Source: Clostridiales bacterium (GTDB taxonomy: Bacteria > Bacillota_A > Clostridia > Saccharofermentanales > Saccharofermentanaceae). Taken from it: DNA of 5,006 bases. The stretch is taken from the NCBI GenBank assembly GCA_024695545.1, contig JAILHZ010000001.1, positions 1 to 5,006 of the forward strand, given 5' to 3'. Both the position numbers and the translations under genes were made by a program. A model generated the notes under the pieces. That model did no database searches and was not told the DNA's origin. It saw nothing but the letters and a program-made list of their open reading frames with translations. Of this stretch, positions 1-5,006 are shown in pieces; position 1 is the stretch's first letter, and each line of letters opens with the position of its first letter.

Positions 1-237
1 AACGATCAGGCTGGCATCACCCTGACCTACATCGATGAAATCCACACGAATTCCGGGATCAACTTTATTACTTCTGATTTTTGATTCAGTAGGAGGTGTC
101 TCGGATGTATCGGAAAACGACGGCAATTCTGTAACGACTGAAGTTGAATATGTTTCTTCTGCTTTTGCGCAACTTAAAGATCCAAGCATAGAAATGCACA
201 AGATCATAAGCAATAAGTGTTTCAGAATTCGTCTCAT
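1..237 (-). CDS. Exported ComEC-like MBL-fold hydrolase, N-terminal part (cut by window edge)
   Basis: Only the first 79 residues are inside the window; the gene continues past base 1. The ATG at 237 follows an AGGAG site with a 5-base spacer. Residues 1-22 form a signal peptide: Arg2, Arg3 and Lys6, then a hydrophobic core (about residues 8-22). Cys23 could be a lipidated cysteine, but the residues before it (Ser-Leu-Ser) fit a lipobox poorly; Ala24-Lys25-Ala26 would also suit signal peptidase I. Residues 27-58 are a Ser/Thr/Glu/Pro-rich linker. Residues 65-79 read VDFIDVGQGDASLIV, the hallmark opening of the metallo-beta-lactamase domain found at the C-terminus of ComEC/Rec2 and in stand-alone secreted relatives. 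With a single signal peptide directly before this domain, it should be a soluble or anchored extracellular hydrolase and not the channel protein itself. The substrate is unknown, and metal-binding motifs further on are not visible. It starts 12 bases after yraN, so it is probably cotranscribed. Confidence 0.8.
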   Translation of the reverse strand, partial: MRRILKHLLLMILCISMLGSLSCAKAEETYSTSVVTELPSFSDTSETPPTESKIRSNKVDPGIRVDFIDVGQGDASLIV

Positions 238-242
238 TTTGT

Positions 243-247
243 CTCCT
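243..247 (-). promoter_or_regulatory. Ribosome binding site for the ComEC-like gene
   Basis: AGGAG on the minus strand, 5 bases before the ATG at 237 and 2 bases past the yraN stop codon. It fixes the start of a gene whose remainder lies outside the window. Confidence 0.75.
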
Positions 248-249
248 GA

Positions 250-612
250 TCAGAAAAACGGTGTAAACTGAACGTCATGAATATTGCCTGAAACATCATG
301 TATCACTCCTGCCACGAAGTAAGACACACGCTCCAGAGCAATATGATTCTGTTTACAGTATTCCAGAGCCGTTCTCATGATCTTCTGCTGTTTACTTTTG
401 GTCACTGCTTCTTCCGGCGTTCCGTACCTTGTCCTGAAATCCCTTGACTTCACCTCGATCACAAGGATCTTCTCTTTATAAGCACAAATTATATCAATCT
501 CCCCAACATTGTGAACCGAGTAATTTCTGGCAAGGATCTTCGCTCCACGCCTTTCCAGAAACCCTGCGACAAAATCCTCAGACTTCCTGCCGACATCATG
601 ATTTCTCGTCAC
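250..612 (-). CDS. yraN: YraN / UPF0102 family nuclease-like protein
   Basis: A 120-residue cytoplasmic protein, the usual length for UPF0102. The family adopts an endonuclease-like (PD-(D/E)XK) fold, and its precise role is not settled. The signature is present: a conserved N-terminal helix (GRKSEDFVAGFLERRG, residues 8-23), then ILARNY, GEIDII (residues 37-42, with Glu38 and Asp40) and VIEVKSR (residues 51-57, with Glu53 and Lys55). These match the acidic and lysine positions of the nuclease core. The start codon is GTG; it is chosen because a near-perfect AAAGGAGG site lies 5 bases upstream and the family N-terminus fits. The gene lies 33 bases after rnhB, a very common pairing in Firmicutes and consistent with a job in nucleic-acid processing. 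Family assignment is firm; biochemical activity is inferred from the fold only. Confidence 0.93.
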   Translation of the reverse strand: MTRNHDVGRKSEDFVAGFLERRGAKILARNYSVHNVGEIDIICAYKEKILVIEVKSRDFRTRYGTPEEAVTKSKQQKIMRTALEYCKQNHIALERVSYFVAGVIHDVSGNIHDVQFTPFF

Positions 613-617
613 AATGA

Positions 618-625
618 CCTCCTTT
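618..625 (-). promoter_or_regulatory. Strong ribosome binding site for yraN, supports the GTG start
   Basis: AAAGGAGG on the minus strand, 5 bases before a GTG at 612. No ATG lies at a suitable distance, so this site decides the start. Confidence 0.8.
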
Positions 626-645
626 GTAAAAGAGTCTTCATCTAT

Positions 646-1275
646 TTAATGCATCTTTTTCAAAAACGACATTCTATGAATCGGAGAGATCCCAAGCTCA
701 TGGATCGCCGCATAGTGCGCCGCCGTCCCGTATCCTTTATGCTGGGCAAATCCGTATCCCGGGTATTCTTTATCGTACTCTTCCATAATACGGTCTCGGG
801 AAACCTTCGCAAGGATTGAGGCCGCCGCGATTGAATTGGACTTAGCATCGCCTTTAATAATCGGCTTCACTTCGATGCCGGTCCCGGATAGATTCACCGC
901 ATCGATCAGAAGAATATCCGGACGGATGGCAAGTCCCTGAACACAGGCACGCATCGCATTCTTCGTAGCCTCAAGGATATTGATCTCATCGATTTCCTTA
1001 GGTTCGACACGGATTATGCAAAAGCACTTGGCCTTCTCCACGATCTCATCATAGAGCAGGTCTCTTTTCTTCGGGGACAATTTCTTAGAGTCATCCAGAC
1101 CGTAGATCGGCTTATCCGGATCAAGAATACAGGCAGCAGCAACGACAGGCCCTGCCAGCGGTCCTCTTCCCGCCTCATCGATACCGCAGCAGAGAGGCTT
1201 TCCCTGCTCTGAGCATTCTTTTTCAAATGCCGACATTACTTCATATTTCTCAATCAGTTTCTCTTCACGTGTCAT
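646..1275 (-). CDS. rnhB: Ribonuclease HII
   Basis: A 209-residue cytoplasmic enzyme that cuts the RNA strand of RNA/DNA hybrids and incises at single ribonucleotides in DNA. The four acidic metal ligands of type 2 RNase H are visible: Asp33 and Glu34 in GIDEAGRGPLAG, Asp125 in LLIDAVNL, and Asp143 in IIKGDAKSNS. Also present are DDSKKLSPKKR (residues 61-71), SIAAASILAKVSRDR, the HKGYGT segment and the closing SPIHRMSF. Length is normal for bacterial RNase HII. The open frame runs on upstream into rbgA, but the ATG at 1275 has an ideal AAGGAG site 7 bases before it and gives the usual short N-terminal helix, so the longer version is rejected. The rbgA stop codon is 4 bases upstream, and yraN follows after 33 bases. 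rbgA-rnhB adjacency is classical in Firmicutes. All key residues are intact. Confidence 0.97.
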   Translation of the reverse strand: MTREEKLIEKYEVMSAFEKECSEQGKPLCCGIDEAGRGPLAGPVVAAACILDPDKPIYGLDDSKKLSPKKRDLLYDEIVEKAKCFCIIRVEPKEIDEINILEATKNAMRACVQGLAIRPDILLIDAVNLSGTGIEVKPIIKGDAKSNSIAAASILAKVSRDRIMEEYDKEYPGYGFAQHKGYGTAAHYAAIHELGISPIHRMSFLKKMH

Positions 1276-1279
1276 AGAT

Positions 1280-2167
1280 TTACTCCTTCGGCTGATCCGG
1301 TGTTTCAAGAGAGATACGTCCGATACGGATATTCCGGAAATCATCCAGCAATAGCTTGGCAAAACGTTCATCATTAATGCGGCCGCCGGATAAGATACAA
1401 CCCATCTTTCTTGCCGCCTCCTCAAACCGCTCGTAATCGTCCTCGATATAATCCTCAGAGCCATATGGTTCAAGCTTATATCTGGCATAGAATTCATTAG
1501 GATACAGCTTCTCGATCAGCTTCATACCGGAAAAAGCAACATCCACAACATCAACAACCTCCACCTTTACAGCACCGGTCAGCGTTAAGACGAGCTGGTT
1601 TCTCGGAGTACCGAGTCTTGGCCAGAGCACACCCGGCATATCCATCAGTTCAAGCTGACCGTCAGATCTGGCCCATTTGAAATCGCGGGTAACACCGGGC
1701 ATATCGCCGGTAACGGCGATCTTTCTGTTACACAGGCCATTGATCAGTGTGGATTTTCCGGAATTCGGGACACCGACGACCATGGCTCGGACAGGGCGGC
1801 CGATGCGGCCCTTATTCTCGGCTTTGGCAAGCACATCCGCACATGCTTCGACAGCCATGGCACGAAGCTTATCGAGTCCTTTCTTATGAGATGCATCGAT
1901 AGCAATAGCACGGATACCATTTTCCTTATAGTACGAAAGCCATGCGGAAGTTACCTTCTCATCGGCAAGATCGGCTTTATTGAGAACAACGATACGGGGT
2001 TTCTTAGATACAAGTGAATCCAGTTCGGGATTTCTGCTGGAGATCGGGATACGGGCATCTACAGTCTCAAATACGATATCCACGTATTTCAGCTTATCTG
2101 ACACCTCGTTCAGTGCTTTTCGCATATGACCCGGAAACCAGTTTATATTCGTCTTATTCTCACTCAT
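1280..2167 (-). CDS. rbgA: Ribosome biogenesis GTPase RbgA (YlqF)
   Basis: A 295-residue circularly permuted GTPase that acts late in 50S subunit assembly. The N-terminal NWFPGHMRKA (residues 9-18) is the family signature. GTPase motifs come in the permuted order G4-G5-G1-G2-G3: NKAD (63-66), DAS (91-93), GVPNSGKST (132-140), PGVTRD (157-162, Thr160) and DMPG (176-179), followed by VLWPR. The C-terminal part (about 215-290) matches the helical ribosome-binding extension in length. The G3 to C-terminal junction reads RLGTPRNQLVLTLTGAVK, slightly different from what I recall of the Bacillus protein, but nothing essential is missing. The ATG at 2167 lies 5 bases after the stop of the preceding 2H phosphoesterase gene; its GAGGA site (2181-2177) is inside that gene's last codons. 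RbgA is essential in Bacillus subtilis and works on particles lacking late proteins such as L16; its proximity to rplS fits a ribosome context. Confidence 0.96.
   Translation of the reverse strand: MSENKTNINWFPGHMRKALNEVSDKLKYVDIVFETVDARIPISSRNPELDSLVSKKPRIVVLNKADLADEKVTSAWLSYYKENGIRAIAIDASHKKGLDKLRAMAVEACADVLAKAENKGRIGRPVRAMVVGVPNSGKSTLINGLCNRKIAVTGDMPGVTRDFKWARSDGQLELMDMPGVLWPRLGTPRNQLVLTLTGAVKVEVVDVVDVAFSGMKLIEKLYPNEFYARYKLEPYGSEDYIEDDYERFEEAARKMGCILSGGRINDERFAKLLLDDFRNIRIGRISLETPDQPKE
1283..1288 (-). promoter_or_regulatory. Ribosome binding site for rnhB, decides the start
   Basis: AAGGAG on the minus strand, directly before the rbgA TAA stop codon and 7 bases before the ATG at 1275. It rules out the longer reading that extends the rnhB frame up to 1497 inside rbgA, and suggests translational coupling. 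Confidence 0.85.
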
Positions 2168-2172
2168 TTGGA

Positions 2173-2694
2173 TCAGTCCTCATATTTCAGTTTAATTTCA
2201 AACAATTTGATTGATTCATCATTCCTGCCAATTCTTTCAACATAAAATGAATCAACAACCATTTCAAAAGTATCATCTAATTCAATTTCTTTATCTAACG
2301 GTTTGTTTGCCAGGCTTATATGCGGAACATAATTATGTCTGTCTCTATGTTCTAAATGTTCCGGAATAATCTCCTTATAGATATCATCACTGATTCTTTG
2401 AATAATCTCTTTATTCTCGATCACATTTAAAAATCTATAGTTTGATTCTCCTTTCGGAGTTGAAACGCCATGACATACGATCTTAAACGGCTTATATTTC
2501 GACAATACTTCAACTAATTTATTGTATAGTTCTTCATCAGATATTTCTGAATCGAATGGAAATGCAACAGCAATATGCGGATCGATCTTATCCGCAATGT
2601 CATAATACTTCTTTTGTATATCTTTTATTTTATCGATATTGGGGAAATCCGCCATTATCAATATATCTCTTTTATTCGCATTATTAAAAACCAT
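2173..2694 (-). CDS. 2H phosphoesterase / 2'-5' RNA ligase family protein
   Basis: A small cytoplasmic protein of about 173 residues. It has the two-histidine layout of the 2H phosphoesterase superfamily, which includes 2'-5' RNA ligase LigT and the cyclic phosphodiesterases. The first motif is PHIAVAFPF (His40, numbered from the ATG at 2694) and the second is YVPHISLAN (His125, Ser127), 85 residues apart. The segment RDILIMADFP (9-18) should be the first beta strand, so a start at the inner ATG (2655) would cut the fold. The frame also has an ATG at 2712, giving 179 residues, so the exact start is uncertain; none of the three has a strong ribosome binding site. Oddities: the first motif is H-x-Ala where the family normally has H-x-Thr/Ser. 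The gene is also AT-rich (17 of 60 G+C in 2221-2280, against 36 of 60 in rbgA 1741-1800), hinting at recent acquisition. It is first in the rbgA operon. The natural substrate cannot be told. Confidence 0.82.
   Translation of the reverse strand: MVFNNANKRDILIMADFPNIDKIKDIQKKYYDIADKIDPHIAVAFPFDSEISDEELYNKLVEVLSKYKPFKIVCHGVSTPKGESNYRFLNVIENKEIIQRISDDIYKEIIPEHLEHRDRHNYVPHISLANKPLDKEIELDDTFEMVVDSFYVERIGRNDESIKLFEIKLKYED
2177..2181 (-). promoter_or_regulatory. Ribosome binding site for rbgA inside the upstream gene
   Basis: GAGGA on the minus strand, 9 bases before the rbgA ATG and within the final codons of the 2H phosphoesterase gene. This arrangement favours translational coupling of the two genes. 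Confidence 0.7.
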
Positions 2695-2700
2695 ATGAAA

Positions 2701-2709
2701 ATTATACCA
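2701..2709 (-). promoter_or_regulatory. Extended -10 promoter element for the minus-strand operon
   Basis: The minus strand reads TGGTATAAT, a perfect extended -10 (TGn followed by consensus TATAAT). No good -35 hexamer sits 16-18 bases upstream, which extended -10 promoters tolerate. Transcription would begin near 2694, right at one of the candidate start codons of the 2H phosphoesterase gene. It probably drives this gene together with rbgA, rnhB, yraN and the ComEC-like gene. Confidence 0.5.
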
Positions 2710-2747
2710 CATATAGTTATCCGGCTTCGGGACAAAGACGCAGAAAA

Positions 2748-2771
2748 ATGACAGATTTGTCAGATGACAGA
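2748..2771. repeat. Cluster of three alternating TGACA half-sites, candidate operator
   Basis: TGACA (2749-2753), its reverse complement TGTCA (2758-2762) and TGACA again (2765-2769) lie in a row, with spacers of 4 and 2 bases. The outer copies belong to an 8-base direct repeat, ATGACAGA, with a 16-base period. The cluster lies in the divergent intergenic region, about 70-90 bases before the peptidase ATG and about 40-60 bases upstream of the -10 of the minus-strand operon. This placement would suit a regulator binding site. No known regulator is recognised, and the repeat is short enough to be chance. Confidence 0.35.
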
Positions 2772-2827
2772 ATAGAAAGGGGATTCGGGGAAAAAGAATT
2801 CTACAATGGTATCAGCAACAAAAAGAC

Positions 2828-2832
2828 AGGAG
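2828..2832 (+). promoter_or_regulatory. Ribosome binding site for the M1 peptidase gene
   Basis: AGGAG, 7 bases before the ATG at 2840. It supports that start, which also begins a proper signal peptide. Confidence 0.8.
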
Positions 2833-2839
2833 CAATTGA

Positions 2840-4516
2840 ATGAAGAAGACAGTAGCATCTCTGGTATTAGCATCTCTTATGCTTTACGCAACAGCCTGCG
2901 GTGCTAAGACACAGAAAGTGACACCAAGGACGATCACCACAACTGAAGCGAATATTCCTGCATCCAAGCAGGATAAGAAAGACAGCCAGATAACTTCTGA
3001 TACTACTAATCAAGATGAAACAGAAGAAACAGCGAAAGTTGTCAACCTGACACAACGGCCGAAGAATCAGAATGATATCTCGATCAAAATGGATCCCGAG
3101 AATAAAACTGCTGATGTTGAGCATAAACTGACTTATGTGAATAACACGGATTCTGTTCTGAATGATATATACTTCAACCTGATCCCGAATGCATTTGCCA
3201 AGCAGGACGGCGGCATCAAGATGAAGAAGATCACGATCAACGGTCAGGAAGTTACGATGAAGAAAATAAAAGATACTGTCTACAGCATTGACCTCCCCTC
3301 ACCGCTTGAAAAAGGAAAAAACGTTACCATTGATATGTCCTATACGATCAAGATCCCGATGATCGCCGACCGTTTCGGATATAACGGCAACACATATAAT
3401 CTTGGAAATGCACTTGTCACGCCGGCTATGTATGAGGACGGAAAATGGCTTGTACAGCCTTACATCAATATAGGTGATGCATTCTATACAGAGATCGCGG
3501 ATTATCACGTTTCGATCAGTGCACCGGAAGGATATCAGATCGCCGCATCCGGAACCAAGATCGACAGAGTGTACCAGGCTGAGAATATGCGCGACTTCGC
3601 CTGTGTGATCTCTTCTGATTTAGAACTGCTCTGCGAAGAACACGAAGATATCGCATTAAACGTCTTCTATCCGAAGAACTGTCCGGGTTCCGGCCGTCAT
3701 GTCATGGATGTCGCAAAGAAATCTCTAACCCTCTATAACGAAATACTCGGAAAATATCCGTATGATACGTTAAACATGGTCCTGATCGATATGCCGGGCA
3801 ATATCGGCGGCATGGAATACCCGGGTCTGATCATGATGACGGTACACGATGATATGGAATCCCTTCTCGATCTTTATAACGGAAAAATCACTGTTCAGGA
3901 CTATATTGAACTTCAAAAGCAGAAAGACGGCACTTCCGGAGATATTGAGAAAATTTCCGATCTTGAATCATCAGGAGAAACACTTTCCGATGAACAGCTA
4001 AAGGGGTCTTTCCTCTATGAAGTAGAATCTCTCACTAAGTCAACTGTCCATGAGATTGCCCACCAGTGGTTCTATGGCATCGTCGGAAATGATGAAGTCA
4101 GATATCCCTGGATCGATGAAGGATTCTGCAGATTCATGGAAGGATACTATTGCAATAGATTCAGCGAAGGCGACAAATACACCTACCCGCTCTTCGAAAG
4201 ATTCGATGCTACCGATGAATCCATATATGATGAAAAGAATACGAGTAAGGGTGAATTCCACTCTGTTGACCTTAGCAAGTCACTCTACGACTTTTCCAAA
4301 CAGCAGGAAGACTACGGAGAGATCTACTACAAAGCTGCAGCCATGATCTATCACATGTATAAAAAAATGGGTGATACTGCTTTTGTAGAAGCGCTCAAGG
4401 AATATATAAATGAATTTGCCTACAAGGAAGTAACTCCGGATGATTTCAAAGAATTCTGGGCATCCAGGGGCGATTTCAAGGATCATCTCGAGCTCTATAT
4501 TCCGTCCACCAAATAA
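2840..4516 (+). CDS. M1 family zinc metallopeptidase, predicted lipoprotein
   Basis: A 558-residue protein predicted to be exported and lipid-anchored on the outer face of the membrane. MKK starts the signal peptide; the hydrophobic stretch ends at Ala-Thr-Ala-Cys20, an acceptable lipobox. Residues 21-70 are a Thr/Asp/Glu/Lys-rich linker. Residues about 75-260 match the N-terminal beta domain of M1 enzymes, including RFGYNG, YNLGNA and INIGDAFYTEIADYHVSI. The catalytic domain has GGMEYPG (323-329), the equivalent of the GxMEN substrate site, then the zinc motif HEIAHQW (His404, Glu405, His408) with the third ligand Glu427 exactly 18 residues after His408. Tyr496 in YYKAAAM is the likely catalytic tyrosine of the YxKG motif, here with Ala for Gly. 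All key residues for an aminopeptidase-type reaction are present. It lacks the long C-terminal region of full aminopeptidase N. About 79 residues separate GGMEY from HEIAH, longer than usual, through a charged insert. It is a single-gene unit, opposite in orientation to both neighbours. The peptide substrate is unknown. Confidence 0.92.
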   Translation: MKKTVASLVLASLMLYATACGAKTQKVTPRTITTTEANIPASKQDKKDSQITSDTTNQDETEETAKVVNLTQRPKNQNDISIKMDPENKTADVEHKLTYVNNTDSVLNDIYFNLIPNAFAKQDGGIKMKKITINGQEVTMKKIKDTVYSIDLPSPLEKGKNVTIDMSYTIKIPMIADRFGYNGNTYNLGNALVTPAMYEDGKWLVQPYINIGDAFYTEIADYHVSISAPEGYQIAASGTKIDRVYQAENMRDFACVISSDLELLCEEHEDIALNVFYPKNCPGSGRHVMDVAKKSLTLYNEILGKYPYDTLNMVLIDMPGNIGGMEYPGLIMMTVHDDMESLLDLYNGKITVQDYIELQKQKDGTSGDIEKISDLESSGETLSDEQLKGSFLYEVESLTKSTVHEIAHQWFYGIVGNDEVRYPWIDEGFCRFMEGYYCNRFSEGDKYTYPLFERFDATDESIYDEKNTSKGEFHSVDLSKSLYDFSKQQEDYGEIYYKAAAMIYHMYKKMGDTAFVEALKEYINEFAYKEVTPDDFKEFWASRGDFKDHLELYIPSTK

Positions 4517-4552
4517 GCCCTCAACTTCAATTTCATATCCCCCCTCCAAGTT

Positions 4553-4581
4553 AAAAAGACTGTCCCAAGGACAGCCTTTTT
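4553..4581. terminator. Rho-independent terminator, usable from both sides
   Basis: CTGTCC (4560-4565) pairs with GGACAG (4569-4574) across a 3-base loop. The stem extends through a G-C pair to AAAAA (4553-4557) against TTTTT (4577-4581). It begins 36 bases after the peptidase stop codon and gives a T tract in either direction. Position 4559/4575 is an A-C mismatch when read on the plus strand but a G-U pair when read on the minus strand. It can end the peptidase transcript and back up the rplS terminator. Confidence 0.85.
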
Positions 4582-4604
4582 ACTTTTCCTGTGCTTTTCG
4601 GGCA

Positions 4605-4640
4605 TAACAAAAGGGTGTCTCTTTTTCAAGAAACACCCTT
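4605..4640 (-). terminator. Rho-independent terminator of the rplS operon
   Basis: Read on the minus strand, AAGGGTGTTTCTT pairs with AAGAGACACCCTT over 13 pairs, with one G-U pair and a GAAA tetraloop, followed by a T-rich tail (TTTTG). It starts 24 bases after the rplS stop. The G-U pair becomes an A-C mismatch on the plus strand, so the hairpin is built for the minus-strand transcript. Confidence 0.88.
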
Positions 4641-4664
4641 CTTAATTCGGTACTTAAGCCTGAA

Positions 4665-5006
4665 TTACTTCTTAGAAGAAAGCTTCTCAGTAATTCTTGC
4701 AGCTTTACCAACGCGACCACGCAGGTAATAAAGCTTAGCTCTTCTTACACGTCCCTTACGAACGATCTCAATCTTTTCAATGTTAGGAGAATGAACGGGT
4801 AAAACACGCTCAACGCCTACGCCATAGGAGAGACGGCGAATAGTCATAGTCTCAGAGAGACCGCCGCCCTTACGTGCAATCACATAGCCTTCAAATACCT
4901 GGATACGCTCACGGGAACCTTCCTTGATCTTCAGGTGTGCTTTTACAAGATCACCGATCTCGACCTCGGAATAGCTATTACGCAGATTATCCTGCTCGAC
5001 TGCTTT
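4665..5006 (-). CDS. rplS: Large ribosomal subunit protein L19 (bL19), missing the first few residues
   Basis: The frame is open from the right edge to the TAA at 4665 and gives 113 residues; L19 is usually about 115, so only the start codon and a few residues lie outside the window. L19 sits at the 30S-50S interface and helps form intersubunit bridges. The match is clear along the whole length: EQDNLR near the start, then [61 protein letters not shown], and the basic [21 protein letters not shown]. An internal GTG at 4883 could be mistaken for a start, but the conserved sequence runs straight through it. It is followed by its own terminator and is probably the last gene of the usual rpsP-rimM-trmD-rplS operon, whose other members would lie beyond the right edge. 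Confidence 0.97.
   Translation of the reverse strand, partial: KAVEQDNLRNSYSEVEIGDLVKAHLKIKEGSRERIQVFEGYVIARKGGGLSETMTIRRLSYGVGVERVLPVHSPNIEKIEIVRKGRVRRAKLYYLRGRVGKAARITEKLSSKK

Noticed and set aside
35..271. Plus-strand open frame of 78 codons over the left edge
   Set aside because: It is antisense to the ComEC-like gene, which has a signal peptide, a ribosome binding site and a recognisable motif.
511..819. Plus-strand open frame of 102 codons
   Set aside because: It lies opposite yraN and rnhB, both with intact family motifs, and has no recognisable protein features.
1276..1497. Upstream extension of the RNase HII frame, adding 74 residues
   Set aside because: It overlaps the C-terminal coding part of rbgA, has no RNase HII similarity, and the ATG at 1275 has an ideal ribosome binding site.
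2757..2762. TTGTCA as a -35 box for the peptidase gene
   Set aside because: No -10-like hexamer lies 16-18 bases downstream; the sequence is better seen as part of the TGACA repeat cluster.
2802..2807. TACAAT as the -10 box of the peptidase promoter
   Set aside because: It resembles a -10, but the region 16-18 bases upstream (around GGGGAT) is no -35 and there is no TG extension, so it is too weak to annotate.
4050..4346. Plus-strand open frame of 98 codons inside the peptidase gene
   Set aside because: It is a shifted frame across the zinc-binding region of the M1 peptidase, whose frame is intact; the Ser/Met/Lys-rich product is typical of a shadow frame.
2173..4516. The two inserted genes as a mobile element or defence island
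   Set aside because: No transposase, integrase, terminal inverted repeats or target duplications are visible, and the two genes point in opposite directions with unlike composition.
4665..4883. Short 72-residue version of L19 starting at an internal GTG
   Set aside because: Conserved L19 sequence continues in frame to the window edge, so the GTG encodes an internal valine.

Overview
The window comes from a low-to-mid GC Gram-positive bacterium, most likely a clostridial (Lachnospiraceae-like) Firmicute. Evidence for this is the set of strong AGGAGG-type ribosome binding sites, the lipoprotein-type signal peptide, and the L19 / RbgA / RNase HII / YraN gene set, whose order is typical of Firmicutes. 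The genus cannot be fixed from the sequence alone.

Layout from right to left. The right edge (about 4665-5006) carries almost all of rplS (ribosomal protein L19) on the minus strand, with a strong terminator just after its stop. A plus-strand gene (2840-4516) runs toward it and encodes a membrane-anchored zinc metallopeptidase of family M1. The convergent gap between them holds two hairpin terminators. Left of the peptidase gene, a 127-base divergent intergenic region separates it from a tightly packed minus-strand cluster that fills the rest of the window. In transcription order this cluster contains an AT-rich 2H phosphoesterase / 2'-5' RNA ligase-like gene, rbgA (50S assembly GTPase), rnhB (RNase HII), yraN (UPF0102 nuclease-like protein), and the start of a secreted ComEC-like metallo-beta-lactamase-fold protein cut by the left edge. 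Gaps within the cluster are 5, 4, 33 and 12 bases, and each downstream gene has its own good ribosome binding site, so this looks like one operon.

Functional reading. rplS, rbgA, rnhB and yraN are ordinary housekeeping genes for ribosome assembly and for RNA/DNA hybrid and nucleic-acid processing. The less ordinary parts are three. An AT-rich 2H phosphoesterase gene with an altered first catalytic motif leads the rbgA operon. A peptidase lipoprotein gene sits in the opposite orientation between rplS and rbgA, where many Firmicutes have either nothing or lepB. An exported ComEC-type hydrolase ends the visible operon. I saw no CRISPR array, mobile element, tRNA or rRNA, and no stretch over 300 bases without a gene. 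The window looks mainly like a conserved chromosomal region with a local insertion, and I see no clear sign of a new multi-gene system.
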